A DNA stretch of 11,972 nt from JBCDBY01 sp039182715 (GTDB taxonomy: Bacteria; Planctomycetota; PLA2), in NCBI GenBank assembly GCA_039182715.1, contig JBCDBY010000122.1, forward strand, positions 1-11,972, written 5' to 3'. The position numbers were made by a program, and so were the translations under genes. The notes under the pieces are model-generated. The model was not told the DNA's origin and did no database searches. It saw nothing but the letters and a program-made list of their open reading frames with translations. Below are positions 1 through 5,253 of this stretch, in pieces; position 1 is the stretch's first letter; every line of letters begins with the position of its first letter.

Positions 1-322
1 CGCGCGATCGCGGGCCCCGGCCGCGCCCGAGGAGAAGCTCGACGCCGGCCAGCGCGATCTGTTCGAGAAGCTGCGCGCGCACCGCATGGAAATCGCGCAG
101 CAGGAAGACGTGCCCGCCTACGTCGTCGCCAGCGACCGCACCCTGCGCGATCTGGCGCGCCTGCGCCCCACCAACCGCACCGCTCTGCTCGAGGCGCACG
201 GCATCGGCCCGGCGAAGGCGGAGAAGTACGGCGACGGGCTGCTGGCGGTGCTGCAGGAAAACGAGAAGAGCCGCCCCCCCGCGCGGGAGGACGGCTCTTC
301 GTCGGAACTCTCGTTGTTCTAG
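1..322 (+). CDS. recQ: RecQ-type DNA helicase, C-terminal fragment (HRDC domain)
   Basis: The reading frame is open from base 2 at the left edge and ends at the TAG at 320-322, so only the last 106 codons are in the window. After a short Ala/Pro-rich linker comes a complete HRDC domain: DLFEKLRAHRMEIAQQEDVP, YVVASDRTLRDLARLRP, then a helix-hairpin-like HGIGPAKAEKYGDGLL. This order and wording match the C-terminal HRDC domain of RecQ 3'-5' helicases, which unwind DNA in recombination and replication repair; the domain binds single-stranded or structured DNA. The tail after HRDC (KSRPPAREDGSSSELSLF) is hydrophilic and probably disordered. The helicase core and zinc/winged-helix domains would lie upstream, outside the window. 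RNase D also carries HRDC domains, but the LFEKLR...YVV...LR.LA pattern at the extreme C-terminus favours RecQ. Confidence 0.83.
   Translation, partial: ARSRAPAAPEEKLDAGQRDLFEKLRAHRMEIAQQEDVPAYVVASDRTLRDLARLRPTNRTALLEAHGIGPAKAEKYGDGLLAVLQENEKSRPPAREDGSSSELSLF
257..300 (-). terminator. Probable intrinsic terminator of the PEP-CTERM gene, embedded in the recQ coding end
   Basis: Bases 265-273 (GAAGAGCCG) and 292-300 (CGGCTCTTC) form a perfect 9-bp inverted repeat around an 18-base C/G-rich loop that can pair further (C-run 274-280 against GGG 285-287). Read on the minus strand, the hairpin is followed directly by TCGTTTTCC (264-256), a short T-run. It lies just past the stop of the minus-strand gene ending at 319, as expected for a Rho-independent terminator. 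On the plus strand no T-run follows, so it looks one-directional. Only four consecutive T are present, which makes it a weak-to-moderate terminator. Confidence 0.55.
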
Positions 323-1095
323 CGACGCCGGCGGCGCGCGTAGGCGAGCCCGCCGATGGCGAGGCCCATGAGCGCCCAGGTGCCAGGCTCGGGCACCGGC
401 TGGATCTGCGTGTTGCCGCCCAGATCGATGCCGAGGCGCAGCTGGTTGTCGCCGACGAAGTGGGCGCCGAAGTCCGGCTCCTTGCCAAGCGCGATCAGGG
501 TCGGCGCCCAGTCCTTGCCGGTGTGGCGGAAGTTGTTGCCCCACAGCGAGAAGTCGCGACCGGGCTCCTGGCCGACCTTGAAGTCGTTGGCATCCGGCTC
601 GGGGCCGGTGGTGAAAACCTGCGGATAGAAGAAGTAGATGCCGTCATCCACGACGCCACCGTCGATCAGAAGCACGTAGTCGAGAAAACCGCCGGCGTTG
701 GTCGGCCCATCCACGAATCCGCCGTCCGTCACGCGGAGCTCGAGCGAGTCGTTCTTGTCGAACGAGGCGCTCAACTCGTCGTTCAGATAGTTGCGGAACC
801 CGTTACTGCCGATCGTTCCGAAGAGCGAACCGGTCAGCCCGGTGATCTTGTTGACGCCGTCGTAGTCGCCGTGCAGCGAACCCACCAGGTTGCTGCTGGT
901 CTTTCCGCTCATCGAGAATCCGCTGCCGCTGCCGCGGGCGGAGTGCAGCACGCTGAAGCGGAAGCCGCCTTCCTTGCCGTTGGTGATGTCGAGCGAAATG
1001 GGGTCGGCGTGCGCGCTGCCCGCGAGCGCCGCCAGCATCGCGACGCCGCAGAGCGCCCGGATGCCGTTGCGAATGTGCTTTCTCATGATGTCCAT
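319..1095 (-). CDS. PEP-CTERM sorting-domain secreted protein
   Basis: With the start at 1095 the product is 258 residues. It has an N-terminal signal peptide (MRKHIRNG, then a hydrophobic stretch to AGSAHA, cleavage likely before DPIS) and a classical PEP-CTERM anchor in the last 25 residues: VPEP at 234-237, a hydrophobic helix, then ARRRRR. Proteins with this tail are exported, processed at the PEP motif by an exosortase, and usually become surface or matrix components. The middle is Gly/Ser/Asp-rich and probably beta-structured; I recognise no named domain, so its role is unknown. ATG 1095 and ATG 1086 both give a normal signal peptide. An in-frame ATG at 1149 has a better Shine-Dalgarno (AGGGG, 6-7 bases away) but would put about 20 atypical residues before it. 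No exosortase gene is in the window. The stop overlaps the recQ stop by 4 bp. Confidence 0.85.
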   Translation of the reverse strand: MDIMRKHIRNGIRALCGVAMLAALAGSAHADPISLDITNGKEGGFRFSVLHSARGSGSGFSMSGKTSSNLVGSLHGDYDGVNKITGLTGSLFGTIGSNGFRNYLNDELSASFDKNDSLELRVTDGGFVDGPTNAGGFLDYVLLIDGGVVDDGIYFFYPQVFTTGPEPDANDFKVGQEPGRDFSLWGNNFRHTGKDWAPTLIALGKEPDFGAHFVGDNQLRLGIDLGGNTQIQPVPEPGTWALMGLAIGGLAYARRRRR

Positions 1096-1218
1096 CCCAG
1101 GTTGCGAACCGCCTGCCAGCCACGCGGGCCGACAGGACTCCCTCTTCATGGCAAGCCCCTACTGTCCCAGAATCGAACGAATACGGGCGCTTCCAGCCCA
1201 TCCGCCTGCGGAGATTCC

Positions 1219-1267
1219 TGTCGATTCCCCGCAACGAAGGTGGCGCGTGTCGATCCTTCGCAACGAA
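1219..1267. repeat. 20-bp tandem direct repeat upstream of the PEP-CTERM gene
   Basis: TGTCGATTCCCCGCAACGAA (1219-1238) recurs as TGTCGATCCTTCGCAACGAA (1248-1267), 17 of 20 bases identical with a 29-bp period. The second copy abuts the stop codon of the glutamine amidotransferase gene (1268-1270). A poor third copy may lie at 1163-1181 (TGTCCCAGAATCGAACGAA). The repeat lies in the 172-bp non-coding gap before the PEP-CTERM gene, where an activator or repressor would bind in tandem. No clear sigma-70 or sigma-54 promoter was recognised in the gap. Confidence 0.55.
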
Positions 1268-2101
1268 TCAGAGCGACCAGGACGACGCCGTGCGGTCCTC
1301 GCGGATCACGCCGACGTGGTTCGGCGGGACGGGCTCCCAGCCGTCGTCGGTCGAGAGCGGCTCCGACGCGATGATCGCGGTGGTCAAACCACCGCCAGGA
1401 TCGACCATGCGGCACACGCCGTCGACGCAGTCGTAGCGCTTGCCGTGGTGCGTGTAGAGCGACGACATGTTGCCGTCGGGATCGGTCGAGAAGCGCGTGG
1501 CGGCGACGCGCTGCCCGTCCGTCACGCAGAGATTGAGATACGAGGGCTCCCCGTCGTGATGCTTCACGCGATCGATGGTGCGCGCCAGCGCCACGGCGAG
1601 GTCGTGACCACGATCCTCCGTTCCGGGCTTCGCGATCTCTTCCAGGAACATCGCGAAGAGCACCTCCGAGTCGGTCGTGCCCTCGATCGCCGCGAACGCC
1701 TCCGGCGCGAGACCGGCCAACAGTCCCTGTCGCCGGGCGGCGAAGTCCCCCACGCTTCCGTTGTGGCAGAAGGTGAACGGTCCGTGCACGAACGGATGGC
1801 AGTTCGTTTCCGTCACGGGCAAGCCGGGCGACGCGGCCCGCACGTGCGCGACGATGCACCCGCTGAGGGCGACCGGGGCGAAGCTGCGGAGGTTCTGATT
1901 GCTCCACGCCGGCGTCAGCGTGCGCACGCGCACCGGCTCCGGTCGCAATTCGGTGTACCACGCCACGCCGAACCCGTCCCCGTTCACCCGCAGCCGGAAC
2001 TCCTTCGCATCCAGGCTCTGATGGACGAGCGAGTTGGAAGGCTTGAGGAGCAGCAGGTCGAGCGAGACCGGCTCTCCGAGGTAGGCGACGAAGCGACACA
2101 T
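1268..2101 (-). CDS. Class II glutamine amidotransferase, EgtC/YafJ-like
   Basis: The product is 277 residues. The start at 2101 is fixed by biology: it gives MCRFVAYLGEPVSL, so removal of Met1 exposes Cys2, the N-terminal nucleophile of class II (Ntn) glutamine amidotransferases. Other family marks are NGDGFGVAWY (40-49), HVRAA (86-90, where the conserved Arg binds glutamine), FCHNGSV (111-117, oxyanion Asn/Gly) and TTDSEVLF (142-149). The sequence resembles EgtC, which hydrolyses the gamma-glutamyl group of a hercynylcysteine sulfoxide conjugate in ergothioneine synthesis, and the stand-alone YafJ group. No egtB or egtD gene is nearby, so the substrate cannot be assigned. No synthetase domain is fused, so it probably acts as a hydrolase. 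It may be translated by coupling to a short upstream ORF whose TGA overlaps its ATG (TGATG). There is no good Shine-Dalgarno. Confidence 0.88.
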   Translation of the reverse strand: MCRFVAYLGEPVSLDLLLLKPSNSLVHQSLDAKEFRLRVNGDGFGVAWYTELRPEPVRVRTLTPAWSNQNLRSFAPVALSGCIVAHVRAASPGLPVTETNCHPFVHGPFTFCHNGSVGDFAARRQGLLAGLAPEAFAAIEGTTDSEVLFAMFLEEIAKPGTEDRGHDLAVALARTIDRVKHHDGEPSYLNLCVTDGQRVAATRFSTDPDGNMSSLYTHHGKRYDCVDGVCRMVDPGGGLTTAIIASEPLSTDDGWEPVPPNHVGVIREDRTASSWSL

Positions 2102-2154
2102 CAGGCGCGGCGCGCCCCGGCGTTGTTCACGAGTCCATACCCGATCGCGTGCAT
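2101..2154 (-). CDS. Candidate 17-residue leader ORF coupled to the amidotransferase gene
   Basis: An ATG at 2154 opens an 18-codon frame, MHAIGYGLVNNAGARRA, whose TGA (2103-2101) overlaps the amidotransferase ATG as TGATG. A TATCCT box ends exactly 7 bases before this ATG, which would make it the first codon of a leaderless transcript. The main gene lacks its own Shine-Dalgarno, so ribosomes finishing the short ORF could reinitiate on it. The peptide has no run of a regulatory amino acid. Codon bias cannot be judged at this length, and chance cannot be excluded. Confidence 0.33.
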   Translation of the reverse strand: MHAIGYGLVNNAGARRA

Positions 2155-2161
2155 GCGGCCG

Positions 2162-2176
2162 AGGATAGCGCAACGG
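2162..2176 (-). promoter_or_regulatory. Putative leaderless promoter of the amidotransferase unit
   Basis: On the minus strand the sequence CCGTTGCGCTATCCT ends in a -10-like TATCCT (2167-2162). Seven bases later is the ATG at 2154, the normal distance from a -10 box to a transcription start. No TTGACA-like -35 is seen. Fourteen of its fifteen bases are repeated before the vWA gene (5231-5245), also next to a start codon. Confidence 0.42.
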
Positions 2177-2212
2177 CGTTCCGCTTTCCGGCGCCGTCGC
2201 GCGTTTCCCCGG

Positions 2213-2218
2213 TATGCT
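2213..2218 (+). promoter_or_regulatory. Putative -10 box of a leaderless aldo/keto reductase transcript
   Basis: TATGCT is followed by 7 bases (CGCGCGC) and then the ATG at 2226, so transcription would start at or next to the A of the start codon. It matches the TANNNT form of leaderless promoters. An earlier in-frame ATG at 2214 lies inside this box and could not be used if the box is real. No Shine-Dalgarno is present and no -35 was recognised. Confidence 0.42.
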
Positions 2219-2225
2219 CGCGCGC

Positions 2226-3260
2226 ATGGATTACATGCTCCTCGGTCGCTCCGGCCTGCGCGTCTCGGAACTCTGCCTCGGCACGATGACCTTCGGCGAG
2301 GAATGGGGGTTCGGATCCTCGCAGGAGGAGTCGCGCAAGGTCTTCGAGACCTACGTCGAAGCGGGCGGCAACTTCCTCGACACGGCCAACAAGTACACCG
2401 AGGGCACGAGCGAGCGCCTGCTCGGCGAATTCGTCGGCGCGGACCGCGACAGCTTCGTGGTCGCCACCAAGTACACGCTCTCCATGAGCCCGCAGGATCC
2501 CAACGCCTCGGGCAACCACCGCAAGAACATGATGCAGGCGGTCGAGCAGTCGCTGCGCCGGCTCGGCATGGAATCGATCGACCTGCTGTGGGTGCACGCG
2601 TGGGACTTCTTCACGTCCCCCGAGGAGATCCTGCGCGGGCTGGACGACCTCGTGCGTCAGGGCAAGGTCCACTACATCGGCATCTCCGACACGCCGGCGT
2701 GGCGCGTCTCGCAGATGAACGCGATCGCCGACCTGCGCGGCTGGACGCCGTTTTGCGGCCTGCAGATCCGCTACAGCCTGATCGACCGCACCGCGGAGCG
2801 CGATCTGCTCCCGATGGCGCGCGCGCTCGACCTCGCCGTCACCCCGTGGGGCGCGCTGGGCGGCGGCGTGCTCTCGGGCAAGTACAAGGACGGCATCGAG
2901 AAGGCGGACACCGCGCGCCAGGACATGGTCGCGGACTCGCTCACGGAGCGGAATCTCGCGATCGCCGAGGTCGTCGGCGAGGTCGCGGACGGTCTGGGCA
3001 CCACCTCGTCGCGCGTCGCGCTGGCGTGGGTGCGCGCGCAGCAGCAGCGGGCGCAGGTCATTCCGATCCTGGGCGCACGCAAGACGTCGCAGCTCGAGGA
3101 CAACCTCGCGTCGCTCGACGTCGCTCTGGACGATGCCGCCCTCGGGAAGCTGGACGAAGCGAGCGCGATCGAGCTCGGCTTCCCCCACGAGTTCCTCGAG
3201 GGCGGCGCGCGTCCCTATATCTACGGCGAGACCTTCGAGAAGATCCGGCCGCACCGTTAG
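2226..3260 (+). CDS. Aldo/keto reductase family oxidoreductase
   Basis: The product is 344 residues and a full-length member of the NAD(P)H-dependent aldo/keto reductase family, a cytosolic TIM barrel reducing carbonyl substrates. It starts with the family-typical MLLGRSGLRVSELCLGTMTF. The catalytic tetrad is visible as D52 and Y57 (FLDTANKYTEG), K82 (VVATKYTL) and H124 (LLWVHAWDF). The C-terminal cofactor-binding segment PILGARKTSQLEDNLASLDV is also present. The long form, with GTMTFGEEWG and the ANKYTEGTSERLLGEF segment, matches the YajO/Tas-like branch that is often annotated only by family; the substrate is unknown. Start 2226 is chosen because it begins at the normal family N-terminus and sits 7 bases after a -10-like box; ATG 2235 is possible. 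The gene is divergent from the amidotransferase gene and convergent with the osmC-like gene, sharing a 4-bp stop overlap (TTAG). Confidence 0.92.
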   Translation: MDYMLLGRSGLRVSELCLGTMTFGEEWGFGSSQEESRKVFETYVEAGGNFLDTANKYTEGTSERLLGEFVGADRDSFVVATKYTLSMSPQDPNASGNHRKNMMQAVEQSLRRLGMESIDLLWVHAWDFFTSPEEILRGLDDLVRQGKVHYIGISDTPAWRVSQMNAIADLRGWTPFCGLQIRYSLIDRTAERDLLPMARALDLAVTPWGALGGGVLSGKYKDGIEKADTARQDMVADSLTERNLAIAEVVGEVADGLGTTSSRVALAWVRAQQQRAQVIPILGARKTSQLEDNLASLDVALDDAALGKLDEASAIELGFPHEFLEGGARPYIYGETFEKIRPHR

Positions 3261-3820
3261 CTTCGGGTCACCTCGATCGGCGTCCCGTTGCGCACGACGT
3301 CGAAGACCGGCGAACGCTCGCGGGCGATGCGCACGAGGTCGTCGAGCTGCTCGTCGGTGGCGTCGGGCGACTCGACCTTGAACGCGACGCGAATCGACTG
3401 GAAGCCGTTGCGGATCTTCTCGTCCATGCCGAGGAAGCCGTGCAGGTCGATGTCGCCGGAGTAGGTCGACTCGACCGCGGTCACCTCGATGCCCATCGCC
3501 GCCGCGTGGTAGACGAGCGACGTGGTGAGGCAGCCGCTCAGCGCGCTCAGCAGCACCTCGACCGGGTTGGGCGCCTCATCGCCGCTGAGCAGGATCGGCG
3601 GCTCGTCCATGGCGACGGTGAAGTCCTTCGCGCGGCCGTGGTCCTCGCACGCGCCGTGGTACGAGTTGATCGTCGCGACGTTGAGGCCACCGTTCTGCCA
3701 GCCGTTGCGGGCGGAGAAACGGAACCGGGCGATCTCGGGCTGTTGGCGGATGACGCGCATCGTCTCGACCAGCTGGTCGACCGGCACGCCGTTCTTCGGG
3801 GAAGTGGTCTGGGTCGTCAT
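3257..3820 (-). CDS. OsmC-like family protein
   Basis: The product is 187 residues from ATG 3820. The OsmC/Ohr fold is recognisable from the central helix NPVEVLLSALSGCLTTSLVY (85-104), which carries C97 at the peroxidatic position, and from the C-terminal ARERSPVFDVVRNGTPIEV. OsmC/Ohr proteins are cytosolic dimers that reduce organic hydroperoxides with a Cys pair. Here the residue at the usual second-Cys position is Ser (S170), as in a large OsmC-like subfamily whose activity is less certain. A different Cys, C58 (HGACEDHG), is present. An N-terminal extension of about 35 residues precedes the core. The gene begins 36 bp after the flavoprotein gene stop on the same strand, so the two are probably one transcript. 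An open extension upstream of 3820 has only a TTG start. No strong Shine-Dalgarno is visible. Confidence 0.86.
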   Translation of the reverse strand: MTTQTTSPKNGVPVDQLVETMRVIRQQPEIARFRFSARNGWQNGGLNVATINSYHGACEDHGRAKDFTVAMDEPPILLSGDEAPNPVEVLLSALSGCLTTSLVYHAAAMGIEVTAVESTYSGDIDLHGFLGMDEKIRNGFQSIRVAFKVESPDATDEQLDDLVRIARERSPVFDVVRNGTPIEVTRS

Positions 3821-3856
3821 ACCGGAAGACACACCGGCCACGACGCGGGACCGCAA

Positions 3857-5200
3857 TCAATGCGCGAGCTGCGCCTCGGCCTTGCGCGCGACGCCCCGAA
3901 TGACCTCCGGCAGCGACGGGTGCACGTGGATCATCCCGGTGAGCGAGCTCACGTGGTTGCGCCAGCGCATGACCGCGATGATCTCGTGCAGCAGGATCGA
4001 GGCGTGCGCGCCGACGAGATGCGCGCCGAGGATCTCTCCGTCCGGCGCCAGCAGCAGCTTGGCGAGCCCGTGCTCCTCCTTGATCGCCCGCCCCTTGGTG
4101 GCGGACGAGTACGGCGCGGTCGCCTTGACGTACGCGACGCCCGCCTCCTTCAGCTCCTCCTCGGTCCGGCCGACGCCGGCGAGTTCCGGCTCCGTGAAGA
4201 CCGCGTGCGGCACGGGGCCGTAGTCGAGCGGCGCATCGGTCTCGCCGGTGAGCAGGCTTCCCAGATACTCCGCCTCCAGGCTGGCGGTGTGCGTGAAGAA
4301 GTACTTGCCGGCCACGTCCCCCATCGCGAAGACGCCGGGCACGTTGGTCTGCAGGTGATCGTCGGTCGTGATGAAGCCGCGCGCATCGGCCTCGACGCCG
4401 GACGCTTCGAGCCCGATGTCGTCGCTGTTGGGCACGCGACCGATGGCGAGCACGAGCGCGGCGGTCTCGAGCGTCGTGTCGTCGGAGAGGTGCAGCGTGT
4501 AGCGCGCGCCGTCGAACTCCGCTTCGCGCAACTGGGTGTGATACCGGATGTCGACGCGTTCCCCGATCGCCTTGCAGAACTCGGCGGCGGTCTCGTCGTC
4601 CTCCTTGCCCAGCAGCCGGTCCTCGCGCGCCAAGATGGTGGTCGGCACGCCGACGCCGGCGAAAAAGTGCGCCAGCTCGACGGAGATGAACCCGCCGCCC
4701 ACGAACACGATCGACGACGGCATGCGCTCCAGGGCGAAGACGTCATCGCTCGTCAGGTAGGGCACGCCGAGGTCGAGCCGCCGCGGGCGCGAGCCGGTGG
4801 CGATGACGACGCGATCGGCGGTGATGCGCGCCCCCTCCACCTCGACCGTCTTGTCGCCGACGAAACGGCCATGGCCGCGGAAGAGCGTCACGCTCTCCGG
4901 CAGGTCGTCCTCGATCCAGCCGTCGAACTGACCGATGTAGTCGCGCACGTCACGCAGAATGCGGTCGCCGTCGATGGCTCCGATCTCGCTCGCGACGTGA
5001 AAGCGCTCCGAGCCGCGCACCGATTCGGCGACGTCGGCGTGGGCCAGCAGCAGCTTGGAGGGGATGCAGCCGCGGTTGGGACAGGTTCCGCCAAGCGGCC
5101 CCTTCTCGATGACGGCGGTGCGCAAACCGGCGCGACCGGCCGCCCGGAGCACGTCCATGGCATTGCCGGCGCCGAGAACGATGAGATCGAAGTGTTCCAT
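3857..5200 (-). CDS. Dihydrolipoamide dehydrogenase / mycothione reductase-like flavoprotein
   Basis: The product is 447 residues, a class I pyridine nucleotide-disulfide oxidoreductase that moves electrons between NAD(P)H, FAD and a disulfide. The order is FAD Rossmann motif (LIVLGAGNAMDVL, 6-18), redox-active disulfide GGTCPNRGCIPSK (C40, C45), ATGSRP (134-139), NAD(P)-binding VGGGFISVE (167-175), second FAD motif GVFAMGDVAG, and the C-terminal interface HPSLPE (H427, E432) standing for the usual HPTLSE acid-base dyad. This would normally be named dihydrolipoyl dehydrogenase, but it lies alone, without 2-oxoacid dehydrogenase subunits. Its opening MEHFDLIV also resembles mycothione reductases, so the true disulfide substrate is open. 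The first FAD motif reads GAGNAM, without the usual third Gly. Start 5200 is supported by AGGA six bases upstream and the family N-terminus. The osmC-like gene follows 36 bp downstream. Confidence 0.9.
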   Translation of the reverse strand: MEHFDLIVLGAGNAMDVLRAAGRAGLRTAVIEKGPLGGTCPNRGCIPSKLLLAHADVAESVRGSERFHVASEIGAIDGDRILRDVRDYIGQFDGWIEDDLPESVTLFRGHGRFVGDKTVEVEGARITADRVVIATGSRPRRLDLGVPYLTSDDVFALERMPSSIVFVGGGFISVELAHFFAGVGVPTTILAREDRLLGKEDDETAAEFCKAIGERVDIRYHTQLREAEFDGARYTLHLSDDTTLETAALVLAIGRVPNSDDIGLEASGVEADARGFITTDDHLQTNVPGVFAMGDVAGKYFFTHTASLEAEYLGSLLTGETDAPLDYGPVPHAVFTEPELAGVGRTEEELKEAGVAYVKATAPYSSATKGRAIKEEHGLAKLLLAPDGEILGAHLVGAHASILLHEIIAVMRWRNHVSSLTGMIHVHPSLPEVIRGVARKAEAQLAH

Positions 5201-5206
5201 GCCGGT

Positions 5207-5210
5207 TCCT
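5207..5210 (-). promoter_or_regulatory. Shine-Dalgarno of the flavoprotein gene
   Basis: On the minus strand AGGA lies six bases before the ATG at 5200 (AGGAACCGGCATG). This fixes the start and rules out the long open extension that continues upstream over the vWA gene. It contrasts with neighbouring first genes, which lack such a site. Confidence 0.6.
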
Positions 5211-5230
5211 AGGATGCCCGTGCGTGCGCA

Positions 5231-5253
5231 CCGTTTCGCTATCCTGAAAGGAT
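5231..5253 (+). promoter_or_regulatory. Putative leaderless promoter and small palindrome at the vWA gene start
   Basis: CCGTTTCGCTATCCT (5231-5245) ends in TATCCT, then six bases (GAAAGG) and the ATG at 5252, a spacing that would start the transcript at or one base from the A. The same 15-mer, with one mismatch, precedes the amidotransferase unit at 2176-2162. ATCCT-GAA-AGGAT (5241-5253) is a 5-bp inverted repeat overlapping the ATG, and AGGATGC recurs at 5211-5217. The GAAAGG looks like a Shine-Dalgarno but has no spacing to the ATG, so it cannot serve this start; an in-frame GTG at 5267 is the alternative. Confidence 0.42.

Noticed and set aside
1096..1149. Start of the PEP-CTERM gene at ATG 1149, which has the better Shine-Dalgarno
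   Set aside because: It would place an unusual segment before an otherwise textbook signal peptide; kept as an alternative only.
1100..1190. Possible sigma-54 promoter (TGGGAC...TTGCC) before the PEP-CTERM gene
   Set aside because: The GG and GC elements are about four bases too far apart for a -24/-12 promoter.
3821..3856. Upstream extension of the osmC-like gene
   Set aside because: It depends on a TTG start with no Shine-Dalgarno; ATG 3820 is preferred.
890..5212. A 1440-codon open frame on the plus strand
   Set aside because: It lies antisense or out of frame over at least four well-supported genes, has the Arg/His/Asp/Val-rich composition of a frame shadow in GC-rich DNA, and shows no recognisable domain.
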